Below are positions 48,640 to 62,155 of a DNA stretch of 64,000 nt, piece after piece; positions within the stretch are counted from its first letter, which is position 1; every line of letters begins with the position of its first letter. Under the pieces are notes generated by a model. It ran no database searches, was not told where the DNA came from, and saw only the letters and a list, made by a program, of their open reading frames with translations. This DNA comes from Proales similis (lineage: Eukaryota; Rotifera; Eurotatoria; Ploima; Proalidae): the NCBI GenBank assembly GCA_019059635.1, contig JAGVRJ010000007.1:1488001-1552000 (forward strand), given 5' to 3'. A program made the translations under genes and the position numbers.

Positions 48640-48830
48640 CAATTTGAACTGTTCAGTTGCTTAGCTAGACAGTGCGTTCAGTCATAGACAGTTCATGATC
48701 AGTTCGAACGTCGACGGATTTGTATTGTGCCGGTGAAATTTCGGCCTCTCTCTTTCGATTAAGACGGACGCGCGCTCACCCTCGCTCGCCGGCTCGCCTC
48801 CTGCACTGTTCTTTATACATCGCTCAAAAA
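48640..48830 (-). promoter_or_regulatory. Candidate upstream promoter of the long perlecan transcript
   Basis: A CpG-dense patch (around 48,765-48,815) with several TCAGT repeats just before it stands out in the AT-rich surroundings, 1.3-1.5 kb upstream of the perlecan start codon. Assignment rests only on composition and position, and strand is assumed from the nearest gene. Confidence 0.2.
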
Positions 48831-51331
48831 CTCACCAAATTTGTTCTTCTGTCGAGGCTCATCTTTTGATGTTATCTGAGCTCAAATTGAGTTCATGCTC
48901 CCTTATTTAATAGGTGCTCGGCTAAAATAAGAATCATGCAAAAAATAGAAAAAAGCGAAATCAATCATTAAATGAGATAAATCACTGCCGAGCCAAGCTA
49001 ACTCAGTAAGCAAATACGAACAAACTAAATCAATAAAAAGACATTGGGTGTAAATTGAATTGGCCAAAACGCATATTCGCAATCAGGATGAGTAAGAAAA
49101 ATAGAGAATGCGATAAAAAGAGAGAGAGAAAGAAAGGAATTGCGCCAGAGAAGAGGCTGCATGGAGGAGATGTGAAAGAAAAGAGAAACTAAGGCTGCTA
49201 TTCAAGTAAATTCAACTTGTAGCATTCAATCAAGTGTAACTCGAATGGTTTGGCAGATTTGATTTATTCTAGTTAGATAATAGGCCTCATTGAGCGTCCA
49301 TGTCGAAATTTATCTGCCATTTTTCATTGAAAAGCCTTAAGCACCTCGCTGTGCTCGACGCTTGCAACTTCCATGATTCTCGCATGCAAATGGGTGGTGT
49401 GCATTCTTAATCACCGCCTCTGCCTCTGCAAGGAGCCGTTAATGAGAAGTTCACACGCATGGATTAAGGCCTGAACTTTTTAATCGAACAAATGTTGTGA
49501 AATCTTCCCACTTGGTTCAAGTTAGGAATTAGTCAAGAAATCAAAAAGTTGACTTGACCGATATCAACCATATTCTTGGTGTAAAAACAAGCGTCCTAAT
49601 GCAAGAATCGAGTGCGGAGGAAATCTGAACCAGTGCAAAGATTACTCCTAATTAAGACTAAACGCGTAGCAAATAGCCGGTCTCTACGCAAGTGGCGATG
49701 CAGATCACCACGAACTCACTGGCTCGATCATCCAGTCGAGTCGATAAAGGCAAAGCGCATAAAATCGAGTAGAAATTGTGTAAATCAGATCCGAAGCGAA
49801 AAGAGCTTGAGCCAAAAACGAAAAAAAATTAAGTTTGTAAAAAGTTTGCTACAAGATTTAAATGACTTTCGTTTGATTCTGTAAATGTATGGCTAGTAAA
49901 TCGTTTGTGATAGAAATTACTTAAAAAGCGCAATTCTTGAAGCTTTAGACATTGCTTCAAACATTTCGCTTTTTGTGAAGGTTGAAATATTGGAGTGGTC
50001 AAGTCCCTCGAGCTTTCAGATTAGGAGAGGTTTGTTGTGGTGCAGAAAAAGCAAAACACTGTCCTTTCGCCTCTAGGCTCTAGGATTGAGCGAACCGTCA
50101 TTTAAATAACAAAGAATGGATTAAAGAACTTAAAAATTAGCAGCCGATTTGACTGAAAAAGGGGAATATTAAGATTTTTGGTTGTTGTTGTTGCCAAATG
50201 ACTACTTGGACAAACCGTTCCTAAAAAAGAAAATAAAAAAAAAGTAGAAATAATTTTTTAGTTGATCAAAAGCGTTAACTCGCCTAGTTAACTAAAAAGG
50301 AGCAAGAGCAAGTTATTGCCTGATCGACTGCTTTGGTTGAGCTTTTTTTTATTGAGTGAGACCCCAACTGAGATGAGTTGCTTGAGCTTAAATAATAGAG
50401 CTACTCAAGTTCCAGGTCGACTCTAAAAAATTTTAATTAAACAAACATGATGATAAAACCAACGTCGGTTGTTTGATTCTTTTTTTATCAAAATTTTTTA
50501 GACAAGTCGGCTATATTTAATGGGAATTAACTTTTAGTTACAGAAATAGACGCTTGTAATTAATAAAACTATTCGCTGTTTATTCTGAAACGATTTATCA
50601 TCACGCGTTCTCAAGCTCTGATCTAAACATACTCAAGTTAATCATTGGACCTCTAATTAGGTCTACTGGTGCGGCTGTTACGCTTACGTTACAAAGCTTT
50701 CGATTAGAAAAAAACTTCCAGCCGATAAGGTGTGACGGCTGGAGGCGGCTGCCTCTGCATATGTCTTGCCCAGGATCAAAATCAAAAGCCTTTCAAGTTA
50801 AGTGGTCCAGTGAGAGAACTAGTTAGATGAAAAGAAAGAGCGAAAGAGGAGAGAAGAAGCCGGCCCATGGAATAGAGAGCATGGACATTAAATGAAGAAT
50901 GCGACTGACACCGTGTTTGACATATGCGAAAAGGAGTTCAGCCCGGCGCACGCAGTCCAGGTTAGGTTATATTCTAATTAAATAACCTAGGCATTGTGTG
51001 TTAACGCTCAGACAAAGTTGTAGTGGTCAGAGAGCTCACTCAAATATTTTTTGTTGATTCTTTATTCGCCAAGAGTAAAAGCTACAGAGAGACGGAGTGC
51101 AAGAGAACGAAAAAAGAGCTAAGCGAGAGCGAGGGAGAGGTATTTTAGAACGACGACGATTCATATATATGTATAAAGAGCGAAAAATTAAATTAATTAA
51201 TCGCAAGCCGTTCGAGTTTTTAATTTTTGAGTAGAAGCGATATATGCGCCTAAACAAGCACTAGAGCGAAGCGGCTTAGGAACTACTGCCCAGTCGTATT
51301 TGATATGTAACGCTTCTATCTCGATGCTCTC

Positions 51332-51345
51332 CTCTCTCTCTCTCT
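51332..51345. repeat. (CT)7 microsatellite
   Basis: Perfect CT dinucleotide run within a pyrimidine-rich tract. Confidence 0.85.
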
Positions 51346-54300
51346 AAGCTTTTTCTTCTTCGTCGTCTTTTTTTCTAAATATATATTATTTTGCTACTCA
51401 AATAGGATTCGTGAAGAGGCCGTCAAGAAAAAAATGAAGAAGAAAAAATTACAAGTGAAGAAATGCCACAGACGATTATTAATTCAATAAAGCTTCGAGT
51501 TAGATCACTCTTCGTCATAAAGCGGTTTTGTTTTAATATTGGGTCAAGCGAAGCGCACACGCTCAGGCTAAATTAAGCACAGACGTGGCTTCTTCAGGCC
51601 AAGTATCAAAGTTTTCTCAATATCAAATATTTGACTGAGCTTTTTGTCAGCCTTTTTTTCGTCTCTTCTTTTCCCTTTAACCCAGCAATGGCCCAGAATT
51701 ATCAATCGTTTTTTATTTCGTACTCAAGTGTCTGTTTCGTGCATTGTTTTAGCTTTTATTTTTCTCTTCATATCCTTTGTACACAATACCTTTATTCGCC
51801 AATCATATAGATTTTCTGTCGTGGGGATTGTGCTGCTATTGGATCTACGGCGCAAACAGGCCATTTAAAAGCTAGCTAAACATGTAGCTTTCGTTTACCC
51901 TTTTTAACTGAAACAAGGTTTTTTTTTGAGAAAATAGAGGTCATGGTCAAATATGATGAAAGCCTTTACTTTCCCTGTGAGTCTTTTATTGAATTTCCAC
52001 AATCTTTATTAAATAGAGCGGAATATCAAATAAATAAAACAGATGAGTTGAAGAACAGCCTTATCGAAGAAAAAAACTGTTAAATTGCGTCATAGACCAC
52101 TAATCAAGTTGAATGAGTCTGAAAAATTCTCGGCACCATTAATTAACGAACTACCGGCTAGAGCTCAAGCCCAGCCGGTAATGTACCAACGTAGGGGTCA
52201 AAAATAGAAATCAGTTCCTAATGGATTTTATCGAAAATGTATTATTTTCACAGTTGATCTCAACATGGAAGCAAATGTCAGAATGGGGCGTATTTAAGCA
52301 TTTACGAAGCAGAGAAACATATTTATAGATCAGCGGAAATTAGTGACAAGTGAGCTTAGCAATAGGACAACTTCCGACTTGGCAGTCCTGCCGACACACT
52401 CTCATTGTTTGAGGGCTCTTGCTCTTTCCCTTTTTCTCTGGAGAGTGGGATGCCAGGAAGGAGCAAAAATGCATTTAGAGCTACCGTAATGTATTTAGCA
52501 GTCATCGTCGTCATCTCAAATTGAAGATGATCGAATGCAGTTGAGCGCTTTTAATTTGTTGCACGATTGGCAAAATAGCTCAGCTGTTTCAGCTGTTCGG
52601 TCTGTTTTCGGCTTTTTCCATATTTTTCATACTTTTCCTTTTGGTTATTTTAGTCAATTCTCTTAGTTTTCCGTTTAATTTATTCTATGCTGAATGGCGG
52701 AAAATTCGATCATTTATGGATGCTTGGTTTTTAATGTAAAACTTGATTGAAGCTCCTTTGTGCGCGTGTGTGTGTGTTCGTGTATTCCTAGTCTACAGTG
52801 AAAAATCGATTGCAATCTTTTAGTAATTATAATTTGATTCTATTTTAAACAATTAGCAGGACGTGCGGTTCATAATGACGATGATTAAAACGTCTCCATG
52901 TGGTTTGGCGACGGCAATGGCGCCCTTTTCGCTTTGTTGGCATGGCACCAACACAACTCCTCAGAGTTAAATTCATACCTTCACGTACGCTCTCATTCCT
53001 TCTAAATTAGCGCCACTTAATCTTGGAGTAATTCTTTATAAGATGTGTAAAACTTGGAGTAAAGCCCAAAGCTAGGTGTCTCAAGTGAAGAAAAATATCA
53101 AACAGCAATAGTGCTCTAACTGATTCCGAACTATTTCTCCGAACTCAACTCTCTTCAACTAAAAATCTAATTATTTTAAAATTTTTTGAACATTTTTGAA
53201 AATTCCTTCTCATTTTGTGTCGAATTCGTTTTTTTTAAATTTTTTTTTCATAGCGTTGGCTTTAAGAGGACTCGGTTGTGCGACAGTCATCAAGTAAATA
53301 TCGTCAACATTTCGCTTACACAAGCAATCCGACGAATTTGAGCAGAGAAAGGGCTTCCCGATAGTAAAATATTACAAGAAATAATTATTTTCTATTTCTT
53401 TGATGCAACTTCTTGCAACGATGTCTCTCAAGTTTTATTTAAGCAAATGTGACTGACGGTCTTCTTAATAACTCCTCGAATGTGCATGACTGTCTATTAG
53501 TGTGTGTTTTTGTTCAGATAGAGACAAAATGACTTGGGCCGCATGTATTGAGCAATTTAATGAAAGAGCGCATGCATTTTTCATCGCCATCATCATCGTC
53601 ATTTTCATCTAATTCGATTCCTAAAGCGTTTAAGAGCTCAATCAATCTATTTGCGTCCGCGTAAGATTTGAAAGCGAGAAATTCTATTTATTTTAGATTG
53701 AATTAGCCTTTAATTCGAAATTAAGCACTTGAGCAATGAGAGGGAGACTTTGGCCTCACCCATCTCATTTTTTTTATTTTTTTTCTGTCTCTTTCTCGAA
53801 AGCAAACTTCCCGTTTGGAATGCGCTTGGGTTGTATGACCCTAGAACTCTTAGTTCATTTACAGAGCACTTGATTGATTAAAGTTTATTGCCGCTGCATT
53901 TTATTTTATCCATCATACAAAAGAATACGTCAATCAGATACTTTACGCCACTGAAATAAAGGTTGGTACCAGAGTCGACCATAAAGCAAAAGTTTATTCA
54001 TCCTGATCATTACCAACCAGAAATAAATTTTCAGAACCTTTTTGCGTTTATGAGTTCGTTTTTTCAGGAGTTTTTTTGTTTTTCTCTGTCCGAGCTGCTT
54101 CGCTAACAAAACTTGCTCACTATTTTCGCATAAGGCCCCCATTGTGGCTTCAAACCTGAATAGGCGCCGATGTGTACTCCTCAACGTGTGTGTGCGTGTG
54201 GGCTTGGTGGTGCGTATGCATGGCATTAAGAAGGCGGCGCAAATTTAGCTCCGATGCTCCTTCTGATTTTTATTTGTTTAACTTGGCCGCAAATATCAGA

Positions 54301-56115
54301 TCGACTTTAGTTCACCAAATAGCTGATTAAAGGCAAGATGATTGAATCAATAATATGAATGACTGCTAACAAGAAATATTCGATCTCCTGCGTTGAGCTC
54401 TTCTTTAACCTTATCGTTTCAATAAAGCGCTCGCGAATGCATGCGCCGTTTTATTTATTTATCACAACTATGTGCACCCGGCCCAATCTTATTAGGCGCA
54501 AATAAGCCTTTGAAATGATTGCCGTCGAACGAATGCACCTCTCGCCGACTATTTACTTCTTTTGTGCTTTGCTCGAATCCGCCTATTCTAAAGACTCCTT
54601 TTAGTTTGTGTTTTGAATGTAAAAAGTCAAACTCATTTGCTCACTCTCAGTCGAGAATGTCTGTCTGTAAGGGTCGAACAGATAGAGATTGAAGCGTTCA
54701 TGTTTGAACATAGAGCGAATGATTTTTATTTTTATTTCGATCTAGCTTGCTAAAATCCTTGACGGAAAGGAGCTTCTAATACGACTGACAAATCGGATTT
54801 ACGATCCCTTCATTTCACCTGACTTCCTTTTAAATAGCTGATCAGATCTCTCTCGATTTCTTCCAAATAAGATTTCGTGCTTTTATGTTTGTGTGCTTGT
54901 TAGCAAGCAGGCAGACACTGTGCTTATATTTGGGACTATTCCCATGAAATTCAATATTCAGAAAATTAAAAATGCCTCTTCTGCTTCTGTTCTTCCGGAC
55001 GCAAATATTCATATTTTGTAAAGCGGCAAACCGGTCCGGAAATCAAATTTTCTGTATTTATTCTAATTCAAATTAAAGCGATGAGCAGGCAAGATGCATC
55101 AGTCCTGGCTGCAATCCTATGGCCCGCAGTCTCTTTCGATTTTATTCACGAGTTGCCTTATTTTCGTCAACTCGTGCACTTGACTGATTCGTTCGTTCTG
55201 CCTATCCTAACGCAAGTTTCACTCTTGTCTTGCCTCGTTGAGCAGAGCTGAGCGCAATACTTAAATAAATAACTAGAAAAAATCAGAAGGAAACCGAGAA
55301 TTTTGTTTCTCCTTCACGTCAAGCGCTTTGCAACTTTCTATTTCAAACAGTTGACGAGCAGGCATTTATTTTTCTTAGATTGAAGTCAAGGGAAAGATTC
55401 CAGATTAATTTAAAACCGTATTGCCACATTACAATGAGAAATTTGAGCAGCAAATGAGAAAAAAAAACAGTGGCTTGTGAAAACTTTTGCATATTTACGC
55501 TCAAGTCTTTTCCTTTCTTCACGAGGTGTTTTCCTCTACTACACAATAAAAGGTTGTTGACTAAGAAGAAACCATGGATACGAGACAGGATCAAGACGGC
55601 TGAAGGAAAAGTAGGCTCAAGTTTGCTGAAAGGAAAAAGACGTTTCATTGTTTTTACGATCAAGTGAAATGAAATGAAAAAGCCGGTTCGATTCATTTTC
55701 GGTTAAACATGTTTTAATTAGTTTTGGCCGGCGGTTGTTTTTCCAGTTTTAGCGTAATTGCTTATTATTTTTGGTCGGCGCCGTCAGTGTTTCGATAGTA
55801 GTGTTTTTTAACTCAGTTGATTATTTTTCAACCAGCGAGTCTTGTCTTTTATTATCTTACAATTGTTCTTCATAACACTTTTGTAGCTCATTCATTTAAT
55901 GAATCTTTGCTCTAAATTATCTAAGAATTTCCTTTTTCAATAACATTTGTTGCTTCTTTTGATTCGATTGCGGCCCTTGGGGCGCTAAATAAGAAAGAAA
56001 TGTTTTCATGCTCGCCGGCGTTTGAGTATCCTCTTTACAATAGACTCAACTTGCAGCCATCTTTTTATTAAGAGCAATCACAATCGCCCATTTAGAAACC
56101 AACAAACAATCAATG

Positions 56116-56134
56116 AGAGAGAGAGAGAGAGAGC
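56116..56134. repeat. (GA)9 microsatellite
   Basis: Perfect GA run. In insects such tracts can bind GAGA-type factors; no such inference is possible here without the species. Confidence 0.9.
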
Positions 56135-57675
56135 ATGCGACTTTGGCTTTTAACTTTACCTGATGTACGAACAGCTCGTGAAAAGAGCTCTTTTAGAGCT
56201 GAGTATTCAGTTCTTTCGACTTCGGGCAGGTTTCCCTTATTTTCCTTGCTAGACATAAAACGAAGGTCGAGTGCGAATTCTTTGTCAATTTACTCAAAAC
56301 AATCACTCTGGCTTGAATGTTTGTGCTACAGCACGTGCATAAATGTAAAACTGTGGATGTATATTCGCATTAGCACCAACAGTCAGTCGGATTCCGCCTG
56401 TTCAATTCGAGTGTTATTGCTCATGAGAATTGCATATTTGAAAGAATTAAGAAAACAAGGCACTGCCTGCTGGCTTTAATCATGATCTAACTCTTCATTG
56501 ACGTCCATGCCATCATATTCCCACCCTATTTGTTTATCTATACTTGCCCTGGCGCCATCACATTCGCCTACCACCAGACCTACTCTCAGATAAATTCACA
56601 GATATTTACATTGACTTGGCTCGTGCCAAACATAGTTTTCGAATTAGTATGCAGAAATAATGAGATATCTACGCTATTTAGCAGCCTCTGATCCCGAAGA
56701 AGACTGGTTTCTCTAAGGCCGGCCTGACTCTGTGTGTGTCGATCATATCGGCAAGTCTCTTTTAATCAATAATAATTATAATGTTCATTATGGTTATAAT
56801 TGAAAGCGAGTAAATAGATCTTGGTGTTTGAGAAGGCGAATTCTTTCAGAACATGATCTAATCATCATGCAGCACAGATTAATAGCACTCTTTCGCGCCC
56901 TTTCTCTCTCTCCCTTATTCTTCTTCTCTCTTTTCCCCTCCTTTCTGCTTATTTCGTCTATACAAATATCATTATTAATGCTGTATTCACTTGTCCATTC
57001 CTATCAGTGACGAGCGCGAGCGCAGCGATGGCATTTTAATTCGCTACGATGAACGCGAACTCTAGTAGCTATTTCTATCGCATGATTCTGCAACGACCGT
57101 AGCCGTTGTCAAATTTTTTTTTTCAATTCTTTATTCTAATAACTCTTGTCGAAGTTTAATAGAATTACTAAACAATGTGCTCAAGGTGCTTTTGGGCTAA
57201 GTCTAATTAATAAAGCACCATAAACTTTGGAATCATGTAAGAGAGGCTTTAGCTTATGGTACGATTGCGGCCCATTAAGCCTCGAGTGTTGGAATCGTCA
57301 AACTAGGGATCCTCATTCTTTCACCCCCTTCTCTTTATTTTTTTTTCCATTTGAAGCTAATGGCGAACATAGCCACTATTTAGGTGAGCTATGCATGCCT
57401 AAAGTCATGCGTGCATGTAGTGTGTTGAATTCACTATGCTACGTCTAAAATCAACTTTTCTAATCGATAACCTTTTCAAACGAGCCTCTTTGCTTCTTTT
57501 TTTTATGACGGTGTATTTGAAGAGCACTCGCTTGAATCGGCCTAAACTAGCACCCTTTTATTATTTTATCTATCATGTGCTCTCTGCCTCCTACTTAAAG
57601 CTAGAGCTCGTCCAGCTTTTTTGCAACTCCGTCAACTTTTCTTTCATACATATTGTGGTTTTCAGCGATTTATTT

Positions 57676-57687
57676 TCTCTCTCTCTC
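57676..57687. repeat. (CT)6 microsatellite
   Basis: Short perfect CT run in a pyrimidine-rich tract. Confidence 0.7.
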
Positions 57688-58394
57688 CCTGTCTTTTCCT
57701 TTCATTCCTATTTTATTAAAAGCAAGTCATTTGTTTAGAGCCAGGTTATGTGCTCAGCATAAATTAAAAGTTAGATAAAATAATCGGCGGCCCTCTTTTC
57801 TGAACCAGCGCCGATACGTAATCGTAAATTTTCCAGTCTTTTTCATAATTTCTTCGGCTCAGCTCACGTTTTTTTGCTTTATGAGTTTCAAAAAGTCCGT
57901 CTCGAATAGTAGTGTTGCGACCAGGTACTGAACCATGAGAGAAAAACGACCAAAAAAAAGTCGATTTATCTCATTTCTACATGGCCGCTACTCAGGCTTG
58001 ATCGCACTCGTTAAAGCAAGTAGTTTCATATGCTTCAGGTTATTTCTATGAATGAACGAAAAATCAGCGAATGCTTGAAAACTATTTGAGTTGAGCCGGT
58101 CGCTCCTTTGCTTTCTAATCTAACTTTCTCTACAGTTGATGGCAAAAATAAGAGAAAAAAAGAATAGATAGAGAGAAGCAAAAGAGAAACAGAGCGAGAA
58201 AAAAAAGACGAAACGATGATGGGAAAATATTTGGCATAAGCCCTTTCCAATGTATCTTAATCTTATTTCTCAGGCCACCGCATATTTTCATTCGATCGTA
58301 GAAACCTTTGACTCGCTACTTTTCTTATCTAAATAATTTGAATTGAATATTGCTTATCTGGCCGTCTCGCAAAGAACAGGATAAGCGCTCTCGA

Positions 58395-58412
58395 GTGTGT
58401 GTGTGTGTGTGT
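58395..58412. repeat. (GT)9 microsatellite
   Basis: Perfect GT run. Confidence 0.9.
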
Positions 58413-60061
58413 TTTGCCTGCGCTTGTTACGTGTTTTCGGTGCCTGCAGCTCTCTTGATCAACGGCTCAATGTTCAAAGCCAGCCTGTATCGGAGCCCTT
58501 AAATAGACGTCATTAATATTTGATTAGAATTAATGACGAGATAATGCAAGGATTATAAAGAGCATTCAGGCAATCAGATGAGAAGTTCGAATACAAACAA
58601 CGTACTAATATTATTATTATTTTATCTAATTTTTATGAGAATATGTGGCTCGTGTTGGAGAGCCAAGCATTTCTAGATGCTTCCAAATTCACTCCCTTTT
58701 TTATTTTCTCGTTTTCTAGGTAAATTTCTAAACAACTGATGTTTTTTTTCTCGCTTCACTTGTTCTACTGAGCTAACCTAAGTTGCATGCTTTAATATTC
58801 GATAATGACGATTGATCATCATCATCGTCGTCTGAACCACTATCGTTATCATAATCATCTACCTGATTGCAATCTTCTTGAATTTCCCAATTATTTTCTT
58901 CACGTTTCATTGCCACATTCCTCTGGAGCGCTTTGTTTATTTTAAGTTTGATGAGAAAAAGAAACTGAATTTTAAAGGAATTATTTTCTAAAAATAGCAT
59001 CAGTGTTTGTTTGATCTTATTCGGCGGATCTGATTGTTGGCTAGATCAAGCGTGAAAAAAGCATGTTTTGATCGCGTGAATTCAAACCTATCCGTTCCAG
59101 TCATGTAATATGTGAAAAGAGTTGATCGCGTATTTAAAGATCTGCAAAGAGTCAATCATTTGCAACTCTTAGCTTCTTCATGCAATTTTCTCGCTATTTT
59201 TATTTCTGGTATGACGCATCTGTCGATTTATAAACGTTTTAATGAGTGAACTCTAATTAGAATGTGAATTAGGATACAGCTTGCCATAACCAGCTTGATT
59301 GGAAACGTTTAAGCTGCTTTGCCGCTGCAGTTCTTGTTAGTGAGGATGGTGGTTGTTATTATAGTTGAATCAGCACATACGTCAGAGTTTATTGGCAGCA
59401 GTGGGTTTGCTTCATTAGATAAAACCCTGAAGAAAAGCGAGCGAGAATATAGAGATTTGGCGCATTAACAAATAGGAGTGTGCCGACTAGAAAAGGAATG
59501 TTAAACGAAGATAGAAAAAGAGAGTGAGCGAGTCAATGAACGAGTGAGAGGAGCAGAGAGAGAGATGAAACGGGAGAGAGCATGCAAGGGCCCTCAGATC
59601 AACTAGAGCCGGGCTCTCTTTAACGGCTGTGATTAAATTTGGCCTCAGTTCGAATGATTACCAGGAGAAAGATAGAACAAAAACATTTGATCCGATGCAT
59701 ATGAGCGCGAGAACAAATTAGAAAAGAAGGAGAAATCGGCTGGCATGTACGAGTCGATAAGGATTAGAAGATCGGCGTTTGTTAAGGTAATTCATGCGCA
59801 AAAGCAATCAATCCAAGATGATTGAGCAGGAAACTATATAGGCATCATTCAATTTTCATTAGAGTTTGAATCAATTGGCTTGGAAAGGGGCCAAAAACTC
59901 GCCATTTGGCCGCCAATTCGATCAAATGAATCGATCTTTTATTTATTCAATACCGACAGTTTCTATTTGATTATAAATGGCACATGGAGGCCTGTTACAT
60001 CTTAAAGATCTTTGCATCAATCTCTGTACGTCTCAAGCCCTCCTTATCCTATTAGATGCCA

Positions 60062-60073
60062 ACACACACACAC
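60062..60073. repeat. (AC)6 microsatellite
   Basis: AC run continuing into a CGCGCACA tail. Confidence 0.8.
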
Positions 60074-62155
60074 GCGCACATACCTCAAACCTAGTGAGTT
60101 GTTTGAGTGATGACGACCAAACAATTTGTTTTTGTTGCCGATTTTCGCTATCACTCGATTTTATATATTGTATCTGCTTTGGCCACTACAACTGCTTTAA
60201 TCCTGCTTGAACCGTTTTGTTTGTGTTTACTCATTTCTAGAAGCCAGATATATTAAGCGAAGGGCATATGATGAAATGAACGATTAGGCTTGCCGGCTGG
60301 CAGAGAAAAATGTAAGCAGGCAGCCAACGGGACTGGTATTAGGCAGTTGCCAATCATATCCAGATCTGATGCGCTTTCTGCCTAAAGTCTCACGTTGGCC
60401 GCACAAGCACACTGCGCAAAAATGTGCGCTCTCTCCCTCTTTTCTTTTGCCTCTCTTGTTTGTGCGCAAACACGTCAGAGCTCACCCTTTTGAAGTTAAT
60501 ATTTATGCTGTTGCCATTTGATTTATTTGATAAACTAGATATTCAAGTCCAAGCGTTATAATTTCTCCTTTTGATCAGCTTGATAGCCGCTCCCTTTGCT
60601 TTAAAAGCAATTTGTTCTTTTTTCCATAATTTTCATTCCTCTCTCTTGTTCTCAGTACTTTTTCTGGTTCAATATGCTTTGACTCTCAAGCGCAAGGACC
60701 AAAAACACGCCGATTTTAGTTGTTATTTGTTGAGTGTTTTTAATTAAGACTAATGTGAACGTGTCTGTGCTGTGCGATGTACGTTTCGCGCTAGTTACAT
60801 TTTTTATAGTTATGACTGTCAGTCTCGACAGATACAGAGAATAGATTTCCTCTCATGTTGTCCTCGGTTAGATAAGATTGATGAGAAAAGTCTAAGCTGC
60901 ACGAGTAGTACACGTTTGAACATGCATTAAATTCGATAATGAATAGGTAGAATTATTTTAATTTGCGATTTTATTTGCCGTCTAGCTCACAGCTCCCCTG
61001 CTAACTTGTCCCTCTACTTGTCTCTCCGCCCTTTTATATTCTCTGATTTTGAAAAATTTCACAATTTCGCTCATGGTGCCTCTAGCTGGATGGACCTCGA
61101 TTCTTAAACTCCTCTCTCTTTCTTTATTTATGTTCTCTCTCTTTTTATTTTTTCTTTCTATTTAAGCAAATACCAGCAGAGCATTTCAAAACGTGTTTCA
61201 CAACATCTCAAGTCTGTACTTCGCCGTCTCTTTTGCTATTTTACTTGTCTCGTGTTCGCTTAGTAATTCTTTTCTCTCTTCAAATGAACTCGTGTTCAGA
61301 TTATAATAAATAAAGCCCGATTATGCTAATGGAGTGAAAATGAAGAAAAAATTTATATTTTTTTTTCAAAGAAGCTCCGATTTCGATTATGAAACCAATT
61401 TTCAAGAAGCCTCTTCTACTCGCTGTTGTTTATCTGACTCGAGAGCATGCTGGAAAATTATGCCAGGCAAGTTGAATCATTATTACTGCTGCTGCTATTG
61501 GTCCTATGCACGAACTTGAAAAAATATATTGATCGCATATCGAACAGTTTTCGCTCTGATCGATTAACAACTTGGCGAGCCTGCTCTTTTAAAAAAGAGC
61601 CGGCACCCCAAGGACCTGATCGTTAGATGCGTAGACTGGCCTTGATTCGAAACTTTTGGCGCCACGGTTCATTTCTATTCGTTCGTTTGTTTGTTTTTTA
61701 ATTATTGTAAAATCAAATCAATATTTTCTCTTATGCAAAACTCGAATATATTCTCTCAGAAGTGTTTTGTGCGCGTGAGTGCTATTATAATGTGGATCAC
61801 GTCATGCCGGCCATGAAATCACTTTCAATTGAATTTGTTCATTATCGCCCGCGCCTCCGTGCTGTTTGATTGAATCGGGATTTACGATTTATTTGTCTGT
61901 TTTATGCTACTGTTTCACCAATCATTTACTCAGTCACATGCTCTCTATCGAATTTAGAAGTCGCGAGTTAAATTACTTGCAATATTTTTAACATTAAAGC
62001 AGCAAGCCCCTCCAACATCGCAACCATCGTCATCGACATCGTCATTCATCACGCACTAGCTAATAAAACAGATCGCCCGAAAGAGGAGCAAACGAGCAAA
62101 CGTGCAAACGGTCCAGGTTGAGCGATAAGGACACGCATACACACAAGTCTATAGA

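Larger units (their letters stand above)
47347..62155. other. 14.8-kb region without supportable genes
   Basis: Lies between the 5' ends of perlecan (-) and the forkhead gene (+), so it should hold both promoters and distal regulatory DNA or UTR exons. Base composition alternates between AT-rich spacers and strand-biased purine or pyrimidine tracts (about 47,925-48,000; 50,825-50,870; 58,140-58,215; 59,500-59,585). Dinucleotide repeats are listed separately. Open frames up to 117 codons exist but none has a recognisable domain, a splice partner or coding-like sequence. No tRNA or transposon was recognised. Confidence 0.6.

Noticed and set aside
49612-49884. 90-codon plus-strand frame rich in Arg/Lys
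   Set aside because: It begins without an ATG, has no recognisable domain and lies in the low-complexity desert.
55343-55696. 117-codon minus-strand frame, the longest in the desert
   Set aside because: Hydrophobic and AT-driven composition without domain, signals or partners; length is expected by chance in this much AT-rich DNA.
55676-55710. GGTTCGATTC resembling a tRNA T-loop
   Set aside because: No matching acceptor stem, D-arm or anticodon arm can be folded around it.
56135-56479. 114-codon plus-strand frame next to the GA repeat
   Set aside because: Starts at the edge of the microsatellite and shows no domain or coding-like pattern.
58773-59000. 75-codon minus-strand frame with an Asp-rich segment
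   Set aside because: The acidic run comes from a GAT/GTC trinucleotide-like stretch; no splice partner, start context or domain supports a gene.
60284-60469. 61-codon minus-strand Arg-rich frame
   Set aside because: Falls on a CT-rich tract and has no supporting feature.
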